This document shows, in pieces, positions 51,393-58,826 of a stretch of DNA of 64,000 nt; the first letter of the stretch is position 1; every line of letters begins with the position of its first letter. The stretch covers positions 2,666,001-2,730,000 of the forward strand of contig NZ_CP151634.1 of NCBI RefSeq assembly GCF_038397725.1. Reading direction: 5' to 3'. A program made the position numbers and the translations under genes. The notes beneath the pieces are model-generated. The model was given only the letters and a program-made list of their open reading frames with translations, searched no databases and had not been told where the DNA came from. The DNA is from Microbacterium sp. LWO13-1.2 (GTDB lineage: Bacteria; Actinomycetota; Actinomycetes; Actinomycetales; Microbacteriaceae).

Positions 51393-51398
51393 ATTATG
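51393..51398 (-). promoter_or_regulatory. Candidate -10 element for leaderless ctaE mRNA
   Basis: Minus-strand CATAAT, six bases (GGAAGG) and the GTG start. The purine run touches the start codon and cannot act as a ribosome site at normal distance. Confidence 0.55.
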
Positions 51399-51453
51399 GC
51401 CGATCCGAGGGGGTGATTCTTGCACCGACAGCCCTGTTTTTGCCTCCCAGGGA

Positions 51454-51469
51454 CTTAGGCAACCCTAAG
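51454..51469. promoter_or_regulatory. Inverted repeat between ctaE and trpD
   Basis: CTTAGG (51454-51459) and CCTAAG (51464-51469) form a perfect inverted repeat around CAAC. On the minus strand TTAGGGTTGCCTAA agrees at 12 of 14 bases with the first 14 positions of the DtxR/IdeR iron-box consensus as I recall it, but the rest of the 19-base box is missing. It lies about 55 bases upstream of the ctaE -10 element. Confidence 0.45.
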
Positions 51470-51554
51470 AAGATACTGCGAATCGTCGGTGAATCGGCGG
51501 GAAACAGCGGATGCTGGCGGCCGTCATCTCGGCGTCGACGTCGATGCGCGCGGA

Positions 51555-51560
51555 TAGGAT
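51555..51560 (+). promoter_or_regulatory. Candidate -10 element for leaderless trpD mRNA
   Basis: TAGGAT, seven bases, ATG 51568; no ribosome site. Confidence 0.45.
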
Positions 51561-51567
51561 CGCTGAC

Positions 51568-52632
51568 ATGGCTGATTCGCTGACCTGGTCCGACATGCTC
51601 ACCTCTCTTCTGGAGCGTCGTGATCTCAGTGTCTGGGAGTCGACGTGGGCGATGCGCCAGATCATGCAGGGCAAGGTGACTGAGGCGCAGCTGGCAGGGT
51701 TCCTCGTCGCACTCCGCGCGAAGGGGGAGACCGTCGACGAGATCGTCGGGTTCCGCGATGCGATCCTGGAGTCGGCCGTGCCGCTGCCGGTGTCTCCGAA
51801 CGTGCTCGACATCGTCGGTACCGGCGGAGACCGGGTCGGCACGGTGAACGTGTCGACGACGGCAGCGATCATCATCGGTGCGTCCGGCATTCCGGTGGTC
51901 AAGCACGGCAACAGAGCAGCGAGTTCGGCCTCGGGGTCCTCCGACGTGCTCGGGGCGCTCGGACTCGAACTCTCCCTCGATCCAGCGGCGGTGGCCTCCG
52001 CCCTCGACCGCACCGGCATCACGTTCGCGTGGGCGGCGGCCTTCCACCCCGGCTTCCGGCACGCGGCGACGGTGCGCTCCGAGCTCGGCGTTCCGACGGT
52101 CTTCAACATGCTCGGTCCGCTCTGCAACCCGGCCAGAGCCGAAGCGAACGCCGTCGGAGTGGCTCACCTCGAGCGCGTGCCGCTGATCACCGGCGTGTTC
52201 CGCACCCGGGGGGCGACGGCTCTCGTCTTCCGTGGTGATGACGGGCTCGACGAGCTCACCACTACGGGTCACAGCAGGATCTGGGAGGTGACCCGTGGAG
52301 ACATCCACGAGCACGATCTGGACCCGCGCGACCTGGGCATCCCTCTCGCCGAGCTGTCCGATCTCATCGGGGGGTCCCCGCAGCACAACGCCGAGGTGCT
52401 GCGCCACACGCTGACCGGGGCGCCGGGGCCGGTGCGCGACATCGTGCTCCTGAACGCGGCTGCCGGCATCGTCGCATTCGAGCTGTCGCAGGATGCCACG
52501 CAGGTGCAGCGGCCGATCCTGGAGCGGTTGCGCGAGGGGTACGAGCGCGCATCGGAGGCCGTTGACGATGGTCGCGCCGCCGCCAAGCTCGATGAATGGG
52601 TCGCGGTCAGCCGAGAGCTCGCCTCCGCCTAG
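51568..52632 (+). CDS. trpD: Anthranilate phosphoribosyltransferase
   Basis: Joins anthranilate to phosphoribosyl pyrophosphate, second step of tryptophan synthesis. The 354 residues contain the PRPP loop DIVGTGGDRVGTVNVST (about 80-96), KHGNRAASSASGSSDVL (about 112-128), and FAWAAAFHPGFRHAATVR and FNMLGPLCNPAR typical of TrpD. ATG 51568 is chosen over an upstream ATG at 51511 because of the close TAGGAT and family alignment. It stands alone, as in M. tuberculosis, where trpD also diverges from ctaE-qcrCAB. Confidence 0.95.
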   Translation: MADSLTWSDMLTSLLERRDLSVWESTWAMRQIMQGKVTEAQLAGFLVALRAKGETVDEIVGFRDAILESAVPLPVSPNVLDIVGTGGDRVGTVNVSTTAAIIIGASGIPVVKHGNRAASSASGSSDVLGALGLELSLDPAAVASALDRTGITFAWAAAFHPGFRHAATVRSELGVPTVFNMLGPLCNPARAEANAVGVAHLERVPLITGVFRTRGATALVFRGDDGLDELTTTGHSRIWEVTRGDIHEHDLDPRDLGIPLAELSDLIGGSPQHNAEVLRHTLTGAPGPVRDIVLLNAAAGIVAFELSQDATQVQRPILERLREGYERASEAVDDGRAAAKLDEWVAVSRELASA

Positions 52633-52636
52633 GCGC

Positions 52637-53626
52637 ATGATGGATCCCGTCGCCGCACTCCTGGAGATCGCCACTCTGCTGGAGCGCGAACGGGCGTCGC
52701 GCTATCGGGCCAAGGCGTTCCGCCAGGCTGCAGCCACGCTGCAGGGGCTGACCGAAGAGGTGCGCAACGATCCGGCTCGGCTACGGGCGAGCAAGGGGAT
52801 CGGGGAGTCCACATTCGCGGTCATCCGGCAGGCGCAGGCCGGCGAAGTGCCTGACTATCTGGTCGAACTGCGCGGCGAGGTGGAACCGGAGCGCATCTCG
52901 GCACTGCGATCTTCGCTGCGCGGCGACCTGCACGCGCATACGGATTGGTCGGATGGAACGACCTCGATCGCCGTGATGGCCGAGGCGGCGCGCGCCCTCG
53001 GTCACGAGTACCAGGCGATCACCGACCACTCACCGCGGCTTCGTGTCGCGCGCGGGCTCTCCGCTGAGCGGCTCCGCGAGCAGATACCGCTCGTGCGGGC
53101 ACAGTCCGGCGAGGGATTCCGGGTTCTCGCCGGCATCGAGGTCGACATCCTCGAGGACGGGATGCTGGATCAGGAGGACACGCTGCTCGGCGAGCTCAAC
53201 ATCGTCGTGGCATCCGTCCATTCCAAGTTGCGCATGGATGCGAAAGCGATGACGGCGCGAATGATCGCGGCGGTGTCGCATCCGAGGGTGAACGTCCTCG
53301 GCCATTGCACTGGCCGTCTCGTTCAGGGGGAGCGCGGCACGCGCCCGCAATCGCAGTTCGACGCGACGGCGGTCTTCGCGGCCTGCGCTGAGAACGGTGT
53401 GGCCGTGGAGATCAACTCACGCCCGGAGCGGCAGGACCCACCGGATGACCTGATCGCTCTGGCGATGAATGCCGGATGCCTGTTCTCGATCGATTCCGAT
53501 GCGCACGCCCCTGGGCAGCTGTCGCTGCTCGATCATGGTGCCGAACGCGCGGAGCGCGCCGGGATCCCGGCTGCGCGCATCGTGACGACGTGGGGGCTGG
53601 AGAGACTGCTCGCCTGGGCGGAGTGA
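52637..53626 (+). CDS. HhH-PHP protein, PolX-like without polymerase domain
   Basis: The 329-residue product starts with a helix-hairpin-helix part (about 1-80; SRYRAKAFRQAAATLQGL and SKGIGESTFAVIRQ), similar to family X polymerases, then has a PHP phosphoesterase domain (about 98-329). Metal ligands are complete: GDLHAHTDWSDG, AITDHSPRL, AGIEVDIL, VASVHSK, LGHCTGR and SIDSDAH. The nucleotidyl-transfer domain of PolX is absent. A role in DNA end or repair processing is inferred from the domains. Start ATG 52637 (52640 also possible) directly after trpD. It ends seven bases from the convergent exonuclease gene. Confidence 0.85.
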   Translation: MMDPVAALLEIATLLERERASRYRAKAFRQAAATLQGLTEEVRNDPARLRASKGIGESTFAVIRQAQAGEVPDYLVELRGEVEPERISALRSSLRGDLHAHTDWSDGTTSIAVMAEAARALGHEYQAITDHSPRLRVARGLSAERLREQIPLVRAQSGEGFRVLAGIEVDILEDGMLDQEDTLLGELNIVVASVHSKLRMDAKAMTARMIAAVSHPRVNVLGHCTGRLVQGERGTRPQSQFDATAVFAACAENGVAVEINSRPERQDPPDDLIALAMNAGCLFSIDSDAHAPGQLSLLDHGAERAERAGIPAARIVTTWGLERLLAWAE

Positions 53627-53633
53627 GAGCAGG

Positions 53634-54566
53634 TCAGACGGTCGATACCGCGGCGACGGCGCGCGTCATGGAGGTGCCGAGGTTCCACTGCTCGGCCAGC
53701 GCCGTGGCAGCATCCGCCTCAGCAGGGTCGAGCGTGCGGAGCGCGATGCCGGGGACCGCGATGTCGAGGTTCCTCGCGACTTCCACAACGGTCGGGGCGA
53801 CGTCGAGGTAGTCGGAGGCTGCGAGGATCTTCGCGCTGACGCCGGCGCTCATGCCTTCGCCGGCGGCTGCGGCGGTGCGGATGCCGGAGAGGTCGCCGTG
53901 CGTCTGGAGGAGTGTGGCCGCGGTCTTCTCGCCCACGCCGGCCACTCCGGGAAGGCCGTCGGAGGCATCGCCGCGCATCGTGGCGAAGTCGGCGTACTGC
54001 GAGGGGAGTACCCCGTACTTGGCGACCACGGTCGCGTCGGTGACGATCTCGAGGTTGCTCATGCCACGGGCCGTATAGATGACCCGGATTTCGCGGGCAT
54101 CGTCGACGAGCTGGAACAGATCGCGGTCTCCGGTGACGATGTCGACGGGGATCGTCGCGCGGGTCGCGAGGGTGCCGATCACGTCGTCGGCCTCGTGCTC
54201 CGTGACTCCGATGATCGGAATGCCGAGCGCCGTCAACGTCTGACGGATCAGCGGGATCTGCGCTTCGAGCGGATCTGGCACCTCTTCGACGTCAGGAGCG
54301 TCGGCGACGACCTCGACGACGCGGTGCGTCTTGTAGCTCGGGATGAGGTCCACTCGCCACTGCGGTCGCCAGTCGTCATCCCAGCAGGCGACGACGTGCG
54401 TCGGCTCATAGAGAGTGACGAGCTTGGCGACGATGTCGAGGAGGCCGCGCACTGCGTTGACGGGGGAGCCGTCCGGTGCCTTCACCTTGTCGGGAACGCC
54501 GTAGAAGGCGCGGAAGTAGAGGCTGGCGGTGTCGAGCAGAAGCAGCTTCTCGGGGCGATCCGTCAT
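53634..54566 (-). CDS. 5'-3' exonuclease / flap endonuclease-like
   Basis: A 310-residue protein like the N-terminal nuclease domain of DNA polymerase I but without a polymerase, as in M. tuberculosis Rv2090. Catalytic aspartates are in LLLLDTASLYFRAFYG (D12), HVVACWDDDWRPQ, EADDVIGTLA, VTGDRDLFQLV and the helix-three-turn GVAGVGEKTAATLLQ. It probably removes RNA primers or flaps. The ATG follows TAAGCT by six bases. The pairing with the convergent HhH-PHP protein may reflect a shared repair role. Confidence 0.92.
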   Translation of the reverse strand: MTDRPEKLLLLDTASLYFRAFYGVPDKVKAPDGSPVNAVRGLLDIVAKLVTLYEPTHVVACWDDDWRPQWRVDLIPSYKTHRVVEVVADAPDVEEVPDPLEAQIPLIRQTLTALGIPIIGVTEHEADDVIGTLATRATIPVDIVTGDRDLFQLVDDAREIRVIYTARGMSNLEIVTDATVVAKYGVLPSQYADFATMRGDASDGLPGVAGVGEKTAATLLQTHGDLSGIRTAAAAGEGMSAGVSAKILAASDYLDVAPTVVEVARNLDIAVPGIALRTLDPAEADAATALAEQWNLGTSMTRAVAAVSTV

Positions 54567-54572
54567 TGGCTC

Positions 54573-54578
54573 AGCTTA
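54573..54578 (-). promoter_or_regulatory. Candidate -10 element for leaderless exonuclease mRNA
   Basis: Minus-strand TAAGCT, six bases (GAGCCA), ATG 54566. Confidence 0.5.
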
Positions 54579-54601
54579 CGACCGCAACTCGACGATGTCG
54601 G

Positions 54602-54955
54602 CTATACGGAGGCCTCGATCTGGAGGACGCTCGGTTCGGGGAGTTCTGCGGGGGAGTCTTTGGCATACGCGACGAGTTCAATGCCGCCCAACCACGGTCC
54701 CTCGGTATACAAGAACAAGCCGGTTGCGTCATCATTTCGAACCCATGCGTTCACGCGGACGTGCAGACCAGGAGATGTCGGAGGATGGACGAAATCAATC
54801 GATGGGCAGCCGCAGCCACACATTCGAGCGACTTGAGCGACCCGTGCTTGCTGTCGTAGGCCCGCCGCCTCCGGGAAGTCTGCCGAGAGAAGCGCATCCA
54901 GTACGGCTTGCTCCCTCGTCGTCAGAGGGCGAGGGAATTCTTGCGCTCCACTCAT
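54602..54955 (-). CDS. Small conserved protein with CGCGC motif, unknown function
   Basis: A 117-residue soluble protein. The N-terminal half (FPRPLTTREQAVLDALL, then AAGLRQQARVAQVARM) looks helical; three cysteines alternate in MCGCGCPSIDF (C46, C48, C50), a possible metal site; the C-terminal half is predicted beta-rich (GLHVRVNAWVRND). I recall similar short actinobacterial proteins but cannot name a family. No ribosome site is clear at ATG 54955. It is the first of three poorly characterised minus-strand genes between the exonuclease gene and rpsA. Confidence 0.7.
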   Translation of the reverse strand: MSGAQEFPRPLTTREQAVLDALLSADFPEAAGLRQQARVAQVARMCGCGCPSIDFVHPPTSPGLHVRVNAWVRNDDATGLFLYTEGPWLGGIELVAYAKDSPAELPEPSVLQIEASV

Positions 54956-55065
54956 CGATCACCAAGTAGCAACGTGGGGGTGGCGGCTCGCGGCGTCGGG
55001 CAGCATCGAAGGCTGGCGCGGGTCATGGGGACAGTCTGGCACTCGGTTCCGACACCTGCGCGGGA

Positions 55066-55869
55066 TCAGCAGCCGGGGGAGTCGGGTTTCTCGGTGCAGG
55101 TGTGCGCGACGAGGGCGGTATGCGCTTCGAAGATACGGATCTGTTGGACAGGACCGTCGGTGGTGAGTTCTCCGCTGATGGGGAACCATCCGGTGCCGAA
55201 GTCGATCTCTGCGGTGTAGCGGACGTCGACGTCGGCGGGATAGGTTCCCCGGTCCTGGTAGACGTGGCTTGTCGGGGTGGGCGTGAATTGCGCTTGACCG
55301 AGGTTCGCCCAAGACGCTCCGCCGGTGGTGGTCGTGGTGGAGGAGCTGTCGCCGTATTGGAAGTCGTATGCGATGGGGGTGAAACGGACGGAGAGCGATC
55401 GACCGAACAGTGTGCCGGACTGCGTGGTGATGGATGCGGTGGTGACGAAGTTGGTGGGCATGCCGGCGATGCCGACGTTGTCGGGTTCTCCGGTGAGTGT
55501 GGCGGGAGCCGGGGCGAACTGGGCGAGGTCGGTAATCGTGATCGGTCGGACACCTGGCGCCACGTTCTCTTCGGCGGGAGCTTCTTCTGCTTCCTCGGCA
55601 CTTCGGAAGCACTCGATGAAGCTCCAGCTGCGCAGGCAGGTCTCGAAGTCGAGTTCCTTCGGTGGCGGGGAGGACTCGGATTCTTCACCCGAATCATCGT
55701 CGGGGTTGAAGACGGGATCGGTGCCGGGGGTAGTCTGCTCGCCGCCGACCGTTATCGCTGTTCCGTTGTTCTCAACTCCGCAGCCCACGGTCACAAGCTC
55801 AATTTCGTTGCAGCCGTCGGACATTGGAGTAGTGAGAAGGACGGCTCCAAGGAGCAGCACCGTCAACAT
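55066..55869 (-). CDS. Secreted PKD-domain-like protein
   Basis: A 267-residue exported protein. A short hydrophobic N-terminus (1-16) is followed by a Cys-containing stretch (SDGCNEIELVTVGCGVE), an acidic linker (about 45-75), and a region (about 100-267) with VRFTPIAYDFQYGDSS and SHVYQDRGTYPADVDVRY, which match the Y-x-W/F-D-F-G-D and H-x-Y-x-x-x-G-x-Y signatures of PKD domains. Several paired cysteines suggest disulfides. Surface role unknown. Its ATG overlaps the end of the lipoprotein gene by seven bases, so the two are translated together. Confidence 0.72.
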   Translation of the reverse strand: MLTVLLLGAVLLTTPMSDGCNEIELVTVGCGVENNGTAITVGGEQTTPGTDPVFNPDDDSGEESESSPPPKELDFETCLRSWSFIECFRSAEEAEEAPAEENVAPGVRPITITDLAQFAPAPATLTGEPDNVGIAGMPTNFVTTASITTQSGTLFGRSLSVRFTPIAYDFQYGDSSSTTTTTGGASWANLGQAQFTPTPTSHVYQDRGTYPADVDVRYTAEIDFGTGWFPISGELTTDGPVQQIRIFEAHTALVAHTCTEKPDSPGC

Positions 55870-56402
55870 GGTGCGTCCGTCGCAATCTCATACTTTGCGA
55901 TGTGCAATTGATCTGCGTTGCCGACGAACTTGACTTCCACGCCATACACATCGCTCCGTTCGGGAGCAGTGACGTCTTCGCCGTTTGAGTTGAGCGCTCG
56001 CGCCATAGTTACATCAAGACACACCAACGCAGTTACCTCGGCGACTGCATCACCGTGACTTGCCTGGACCCCTGCAAACGATAGGAGTGCGGTTGGGCCA
56101 AGGATTCGAAGACCTGCCTCCTCCAGTTCCCTGGCCGCCTTCACATCGGACTCTAGAACCTCGCCGGTGAGGAACTTGCGCGGGTCTGCGGTGTTATCGC
56201 CGCTGCGTAGAGCGTTCACTGCATCGTTGTACGCCCTATACGTTTCTTCTGCCGCCGCGAAAGCCTCCTCTTCCGAGGCGAAGGCCGCGGTCGGGGTCGG
56301 TGTCGGCTCCGCTTGAGGCGAGCATCCGACCAGCATTGCGGTCGACAGGACGAGCACGCCGAGGGCGGCCAGGGGAGTCGACGCAGTCCGTACGAGAGTC
56401 AC
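55863..56402 (-). CDS. Lipoprotein of unknown function
   Basis: A 179-residue lipoprotein with a signal peptide ending in lipobox LVGC (C27; about 20-27) followed by a Pro/Thr linker. A helical domain (ASEEEAFAAAEETYRAYNDAVNALR) precedes the DPRKFLTGEVLESD block and a C-terminal sheet region. The layout recalls nuclear transport factor 2-like lipoproteins that act near cell-wall enzymes, but this is only a guess. It overlaps the PKD-like gene. The GTG follows TAACGT by six bases. Confidence 0.78.
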   Translation of the reverse strand: MTLVRTASTPLAALGVLVLSTAMLVGCSPQAEPTPTPTAAFASEEEAFAAAEETYRAYNDAVNALRSGDNTADPRKFLTGEVLESDVKAARELEEAGLRILGPTALLSFAGVQASHGDAVAEVTALVCLDVTMARALNSNGEDVTAPERSDVYGVEVKFVGNADQLHIAKYEIATDAPC

Positions 56403-56408
56403 CCCGAC

Positions 56409-56414
56409 ACGTTA
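56409..56414 (-). promoter_or_regulatory. Candidate -10 element for the lipoprotein-PKD pair
   Basis: Minus-strand TAACGT, six bases (GTCGGG), GTG 56402, again a leaderless layout. Confidence 0.4.
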
Positions 56415-56441
56415 ACCCGAATGCGTCCGCATCCGTCAGAG

Positions 56442-56450
56442 TTATCCACA
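56442..56450 (+). promoter_or_regulatory. Perfect DnaA-box-like 9-mer upstream of rpsA
   Basis: TTATCCACA equals the strong DnaA box of Escherichia coli oriC. It is single and lies 192 bases before rpsA in the space between the lipoprotein gene and rpsA. It may be a DnaA titration or regulation site, or chance. Confidence 0.45.
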
Positions 56451-56492
56451 GGACTGGCGGTGAGGCTCGAGTCCCGCGGCACCCGATCTTCT

Positions 56493-56498
56493 GATAAT
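56493..56498 (+). promoter_or_regulatory. Candidate -10 element of rpsA
   Basis: GATAAT (overlapped by TAATCT) in an AT-richer patch, about 140 bases before rpsA. The long leader would be 120-130 bases. No -35 recognised. Confidence 0.35.
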
Positions 56499-56633
56499 CT
56501 GAACTGTCACTCGTGGCGTGCATACGCGCGCGCTCGTGACGAGCAATCCAATCCATTCGCTGCGAAGCATGATTTCGGCCGTGCGCGGCCGCATCTTCCA
56601 GCCCGAGTTCCATTCACAAGGACAACCCACTAC

Positions 56634-58088
56634 ATGACTACCGCAACGACCGCCCCGGCCACCAAGCAGGTCGCCATCAACGACATCGGATCTGCTGAGG
56701 ACTTCCTGGCCGCGGTCGAGAAGACCCTGAAGTTCTTCAACGACGGCGACATCATCGAAGGAACGATCGTCAAGATCGACCGCGATGAGGTTCTGCTGGA
56801 CGTCGGCTACAAGACCGAGGGTGTCATCCCCTCGCGCGAGCTCTCCATCAAGCACGACGTCGACCCCAACGAGGTCGTCAAGGTCGGCGACGAGGTCGAG
56901 GCTCTTGTTCTCCAGAAGGAGGACAAGGAAGGCCGTCTGATCCTCTCCAAGAAGCGCGCACAGTACGAGCGTGCCTGGGGAGACGTCGAGAAGATCAAGG
57001 AGAACGACGGCGTCGTCACCGGTACGGTCATCGAGGTCGTCAAGGGTGGACTCATCGTCGACATCGGCCTCCGTGGCTTCCTTCCGGCTTCGCTCATCGA
57101 GCTGCGCCGCGTCCGCGACCTCACGCCGTACCTCGGCCAGGAGATCGAAGCGAAGATCCTCGAGCTCGACAAGAACCGCAACAACGTCGTGCTCAGCCGC
57201 CGTGCGCTGCTCGAGCAGACGCAGTCGGAGTCGCGCACCACGTTCCTGAACAACCTGCACAAGGGTCAAGTCCGCAAGGGTGTCGTGTCGTCGATCGTCA
57301 ACTTCGGTGCGTTCGTCGACCTGGGCGGCGTGGACGGCCTCGTGCACGTCTCCGAGCTGTCCTGGAAGCACATCGAGCACGCCTCCGAGGTCGTCGAGGT
57401 TGGCCAGGAGGTCACCGTCGAGATCCTTGAGGTCGACCTCGACCGCGAGCGCGTCTCCCTGTCGCTGAAGGCGACGCAGGAGGACCCGTGGCAGGTCTTC
57501 GCCCGTACCCACGCGATCGGTCAGGTCACGCCGGGTAAGGTCACCAAGCTCGTTCCGTTCGGTGCGTTCGTTCGCGTCGCAGACGGCATCGAGGGCCTCG
57601 TCCACATCTCCGAGCTCTCCAGCAAGCACGTCGAGCTGGCCGAGCAGGTCGTGTCGGTCGGCGAAGAGGTCTTCGTCAAGGTCATCGACATCGACCTCGA
57701 GCGTCGCCGCATCTCGCTCTCGCTCAAGCAGGCGAACGAGTCGGTCGACCCCAACGGCACCGAGTTCGACCCGGCGCTGTACGGCATGCTGGCCGAGTAC
57801 GACGAGAACGGCGAGTACAAGTACCCGGAGGGCTTCGACGCCGAGACCGGTGCTTGGAAGGACGGCTTCGACTCGCAGCGCGAGGCATGGGAGCAGGAGT
57901 ACGCTGCAGCCCAGGCTCGCTGGGAGGCTCACAAGACTCAGGTCACCAAGGCGGCCGAGGCTGAAGCAGAAGCCGGCGCCGACTTCGGTGGACAGGTGTT
58001 CTCCAGCGAGGCGACCGGTGCTGGCACCCTCGCCGACGACGAGGCTCTCGCTGCTCTGCGCGAGAAGCTCTCGGGCGGCAACGCGTAA
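56634..58088 (+). CDS. rpsA: 30S ribosomal protein S1
   Basis: Binds mRNA on the small subunit and in actinobacteria also takes part in translation of structured mRNAs. The 484 residues contain four S1 domains (about 35-105, 120-190, 210-280 and 295-365): GDIIEGTIVKIDRDEVLLDVG, GVVTGTVIEVVKGGLIVDIG, GQVRKGVVSSIVNFGAFVDLG and GQVTPGKVTKLVPFGAFVRV. A low-complexity C-terminal tail of Ala/Glu follows. AAGGA precedes the ATG with 10 bases between. coaE and uvrB follow nearby, the same order as M. tuberculosis Rv1630-Rv1633. Confidence 0.97.
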   Translation: MTTATTAPATKQVAINDIGSAEDFLAAVEKTLKFFNDGDIIEGTIVKIDRDEVLLDVGYKTEGVIPSRELSIKHDVDPNEVVKVGDEVEALVLQKEDKEGRLILSKKRAQYERAWGDVEKIKENDGVVTGTVIEVVKGGLIVDIGLRGFLPASLIELRRVRDLTPYLGQEIEAKILELDKNRNNVVLSRRALLEQTQSESRTTFLNNLHKGQVRKGVVSSIVNFGAFVDLGGVDGLVHVSELSWKHIEHASEVVEVGQEVTVEILEVDLDRERVSLSLKATQEDPWQVFARTHAIGQVTPGKVTKLVPFGAFVRVADGIEGLVHISELSSKHVELAEQVVSVGEEVFVKVIDIDLERRRISLSLKQANESVDPNGTEFDPALYGMLAEYDENGEYKYPEGFDAETGAWKDGFDSQREAWEQEYAAAQARWEAHKTQVTKAAEAEAEAGADFGGQVFSSEATGAGTLADDEALAALREKLSGGNA

Positions 58089-58105
58089 GCATAACGCTCA
58101 GAATC

Positions 58106-58138
58106 GGGCCGTCACCTTCGGGTGGCGGCCCGTTTCGC
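58106..58138 (+). terminator. Terminator after rpsA
   Basis: GGGCCGTCACC and GGTGGCGGCCC form an 11-bp stem (one U-G pair) with a TTCG tetraloop, followed by GTTTCGCG, 17 bases after the stop. Confidence 0.8.
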
Positions 58139-58226
58139 GTCTCCAGGACCCGAGGCTTTCGATGACCGATCCGGAAGACGGGACGGCCAGAGCGGATGCC
58201 GGCGACTCGCGTGCCAGGATGGAAGC

Positions 58227-58826
58227 ATGCCTCTCATCGCACTCACCGGCGGCATCGCGTCCGGAAAGTCGACCATCGCGAGGCGTCTGGCAGACCATGG
58301 AGCGATCATCGTGGACGCCGACCAGATCGTCCGAGACGTCCAGGCCCCTGGATCTCCCGTGCTCCAGCAGATCGCGGAGGCCTTCGGTGACGGCGTCATC
58401 ACCGCGGAGGGCGCGCTCGATCGCGCGTCCCTCGGCGCGAAGGTCTTCGGTGACCCAGAGCTCCTCGCCCGATTGAACGGGATCGTGCACCCGGCGGTCC
58501 GCGCCGAATCGCAGCGCCGGTTTGAGGAAGCGCAGGCCGCCGACTCGTCGGCAGTCGTCGTGTACGACGTGCCGCTGCTCGTCGAGGCGCGCGTCGACGA
58601 TCCCTGGGACCTCATCGTCGTCGCGCACGCCCCGGTCGCAGAGCGGCTGCGCCGGCTCGTCGAACTGCGCGGCATGGATGAGCGATCGGCCCAGGAGCGG
58701 ATCGACGCACAGGTGTCCGACGATCGGCGTCTTGCGATCGCCGATGTCGTGATCGACACCGCCGGCACGATCGAGGAGACGCGGACCCAGACCGATGCCC
58801 TCTGGGAGCGGGTCCGCGCCCAGTGA
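58227..58826 (+). CDS. coaE: Dephospho-CoA kinase
   Basis: Phosphorylates dephospho-CoA, the last step of CoA synthesis. The 199 residues include the Walker A loop LTGGIASGKSTIARRL (5-20), DADQIVRDV (about 32-40), NGIVHPAVR (about 86-94) and PLLVEAR. The GTGA at its end couples it to the MFS gene. An open frame continues upstream to 58122 but the ATG at 58227 has GGATGGAAG before it and gives the standard length. Confidence 0.95.
   Translation: MPLIALTGGIASGKSTIARRLADHGAIIVDADQIVRDVQAPGSPVLQQIAEAFGDGVITAEGALDRASLGAKVFGDPELLARLNGIVHPAVRAESQRRFEEAQAADSSAVVVYDVPLLVEARVDDPWDLIVVAHAPVAERLRRLVELRGMDERSAQERIDAQVSDDRRLAIADVVIDTAGTIEETRTQTDALWERVRAQ

Noticed and set aside
51454..51469. A full DtxR/IdeR iron box
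   Set aside because: Only the first 14 positions fit; the terminal CCTAA of the 19-base consensus is absent, so it is kept as an unassigned inverted repeat.
53634..54566. polA, by analogy to the gene before rpsA in mycobacteria
   Set aside because: The protein ends after the 5'-3' nuclease domain (310 residues); no polymerase motifs follow, and no second fragment is present.
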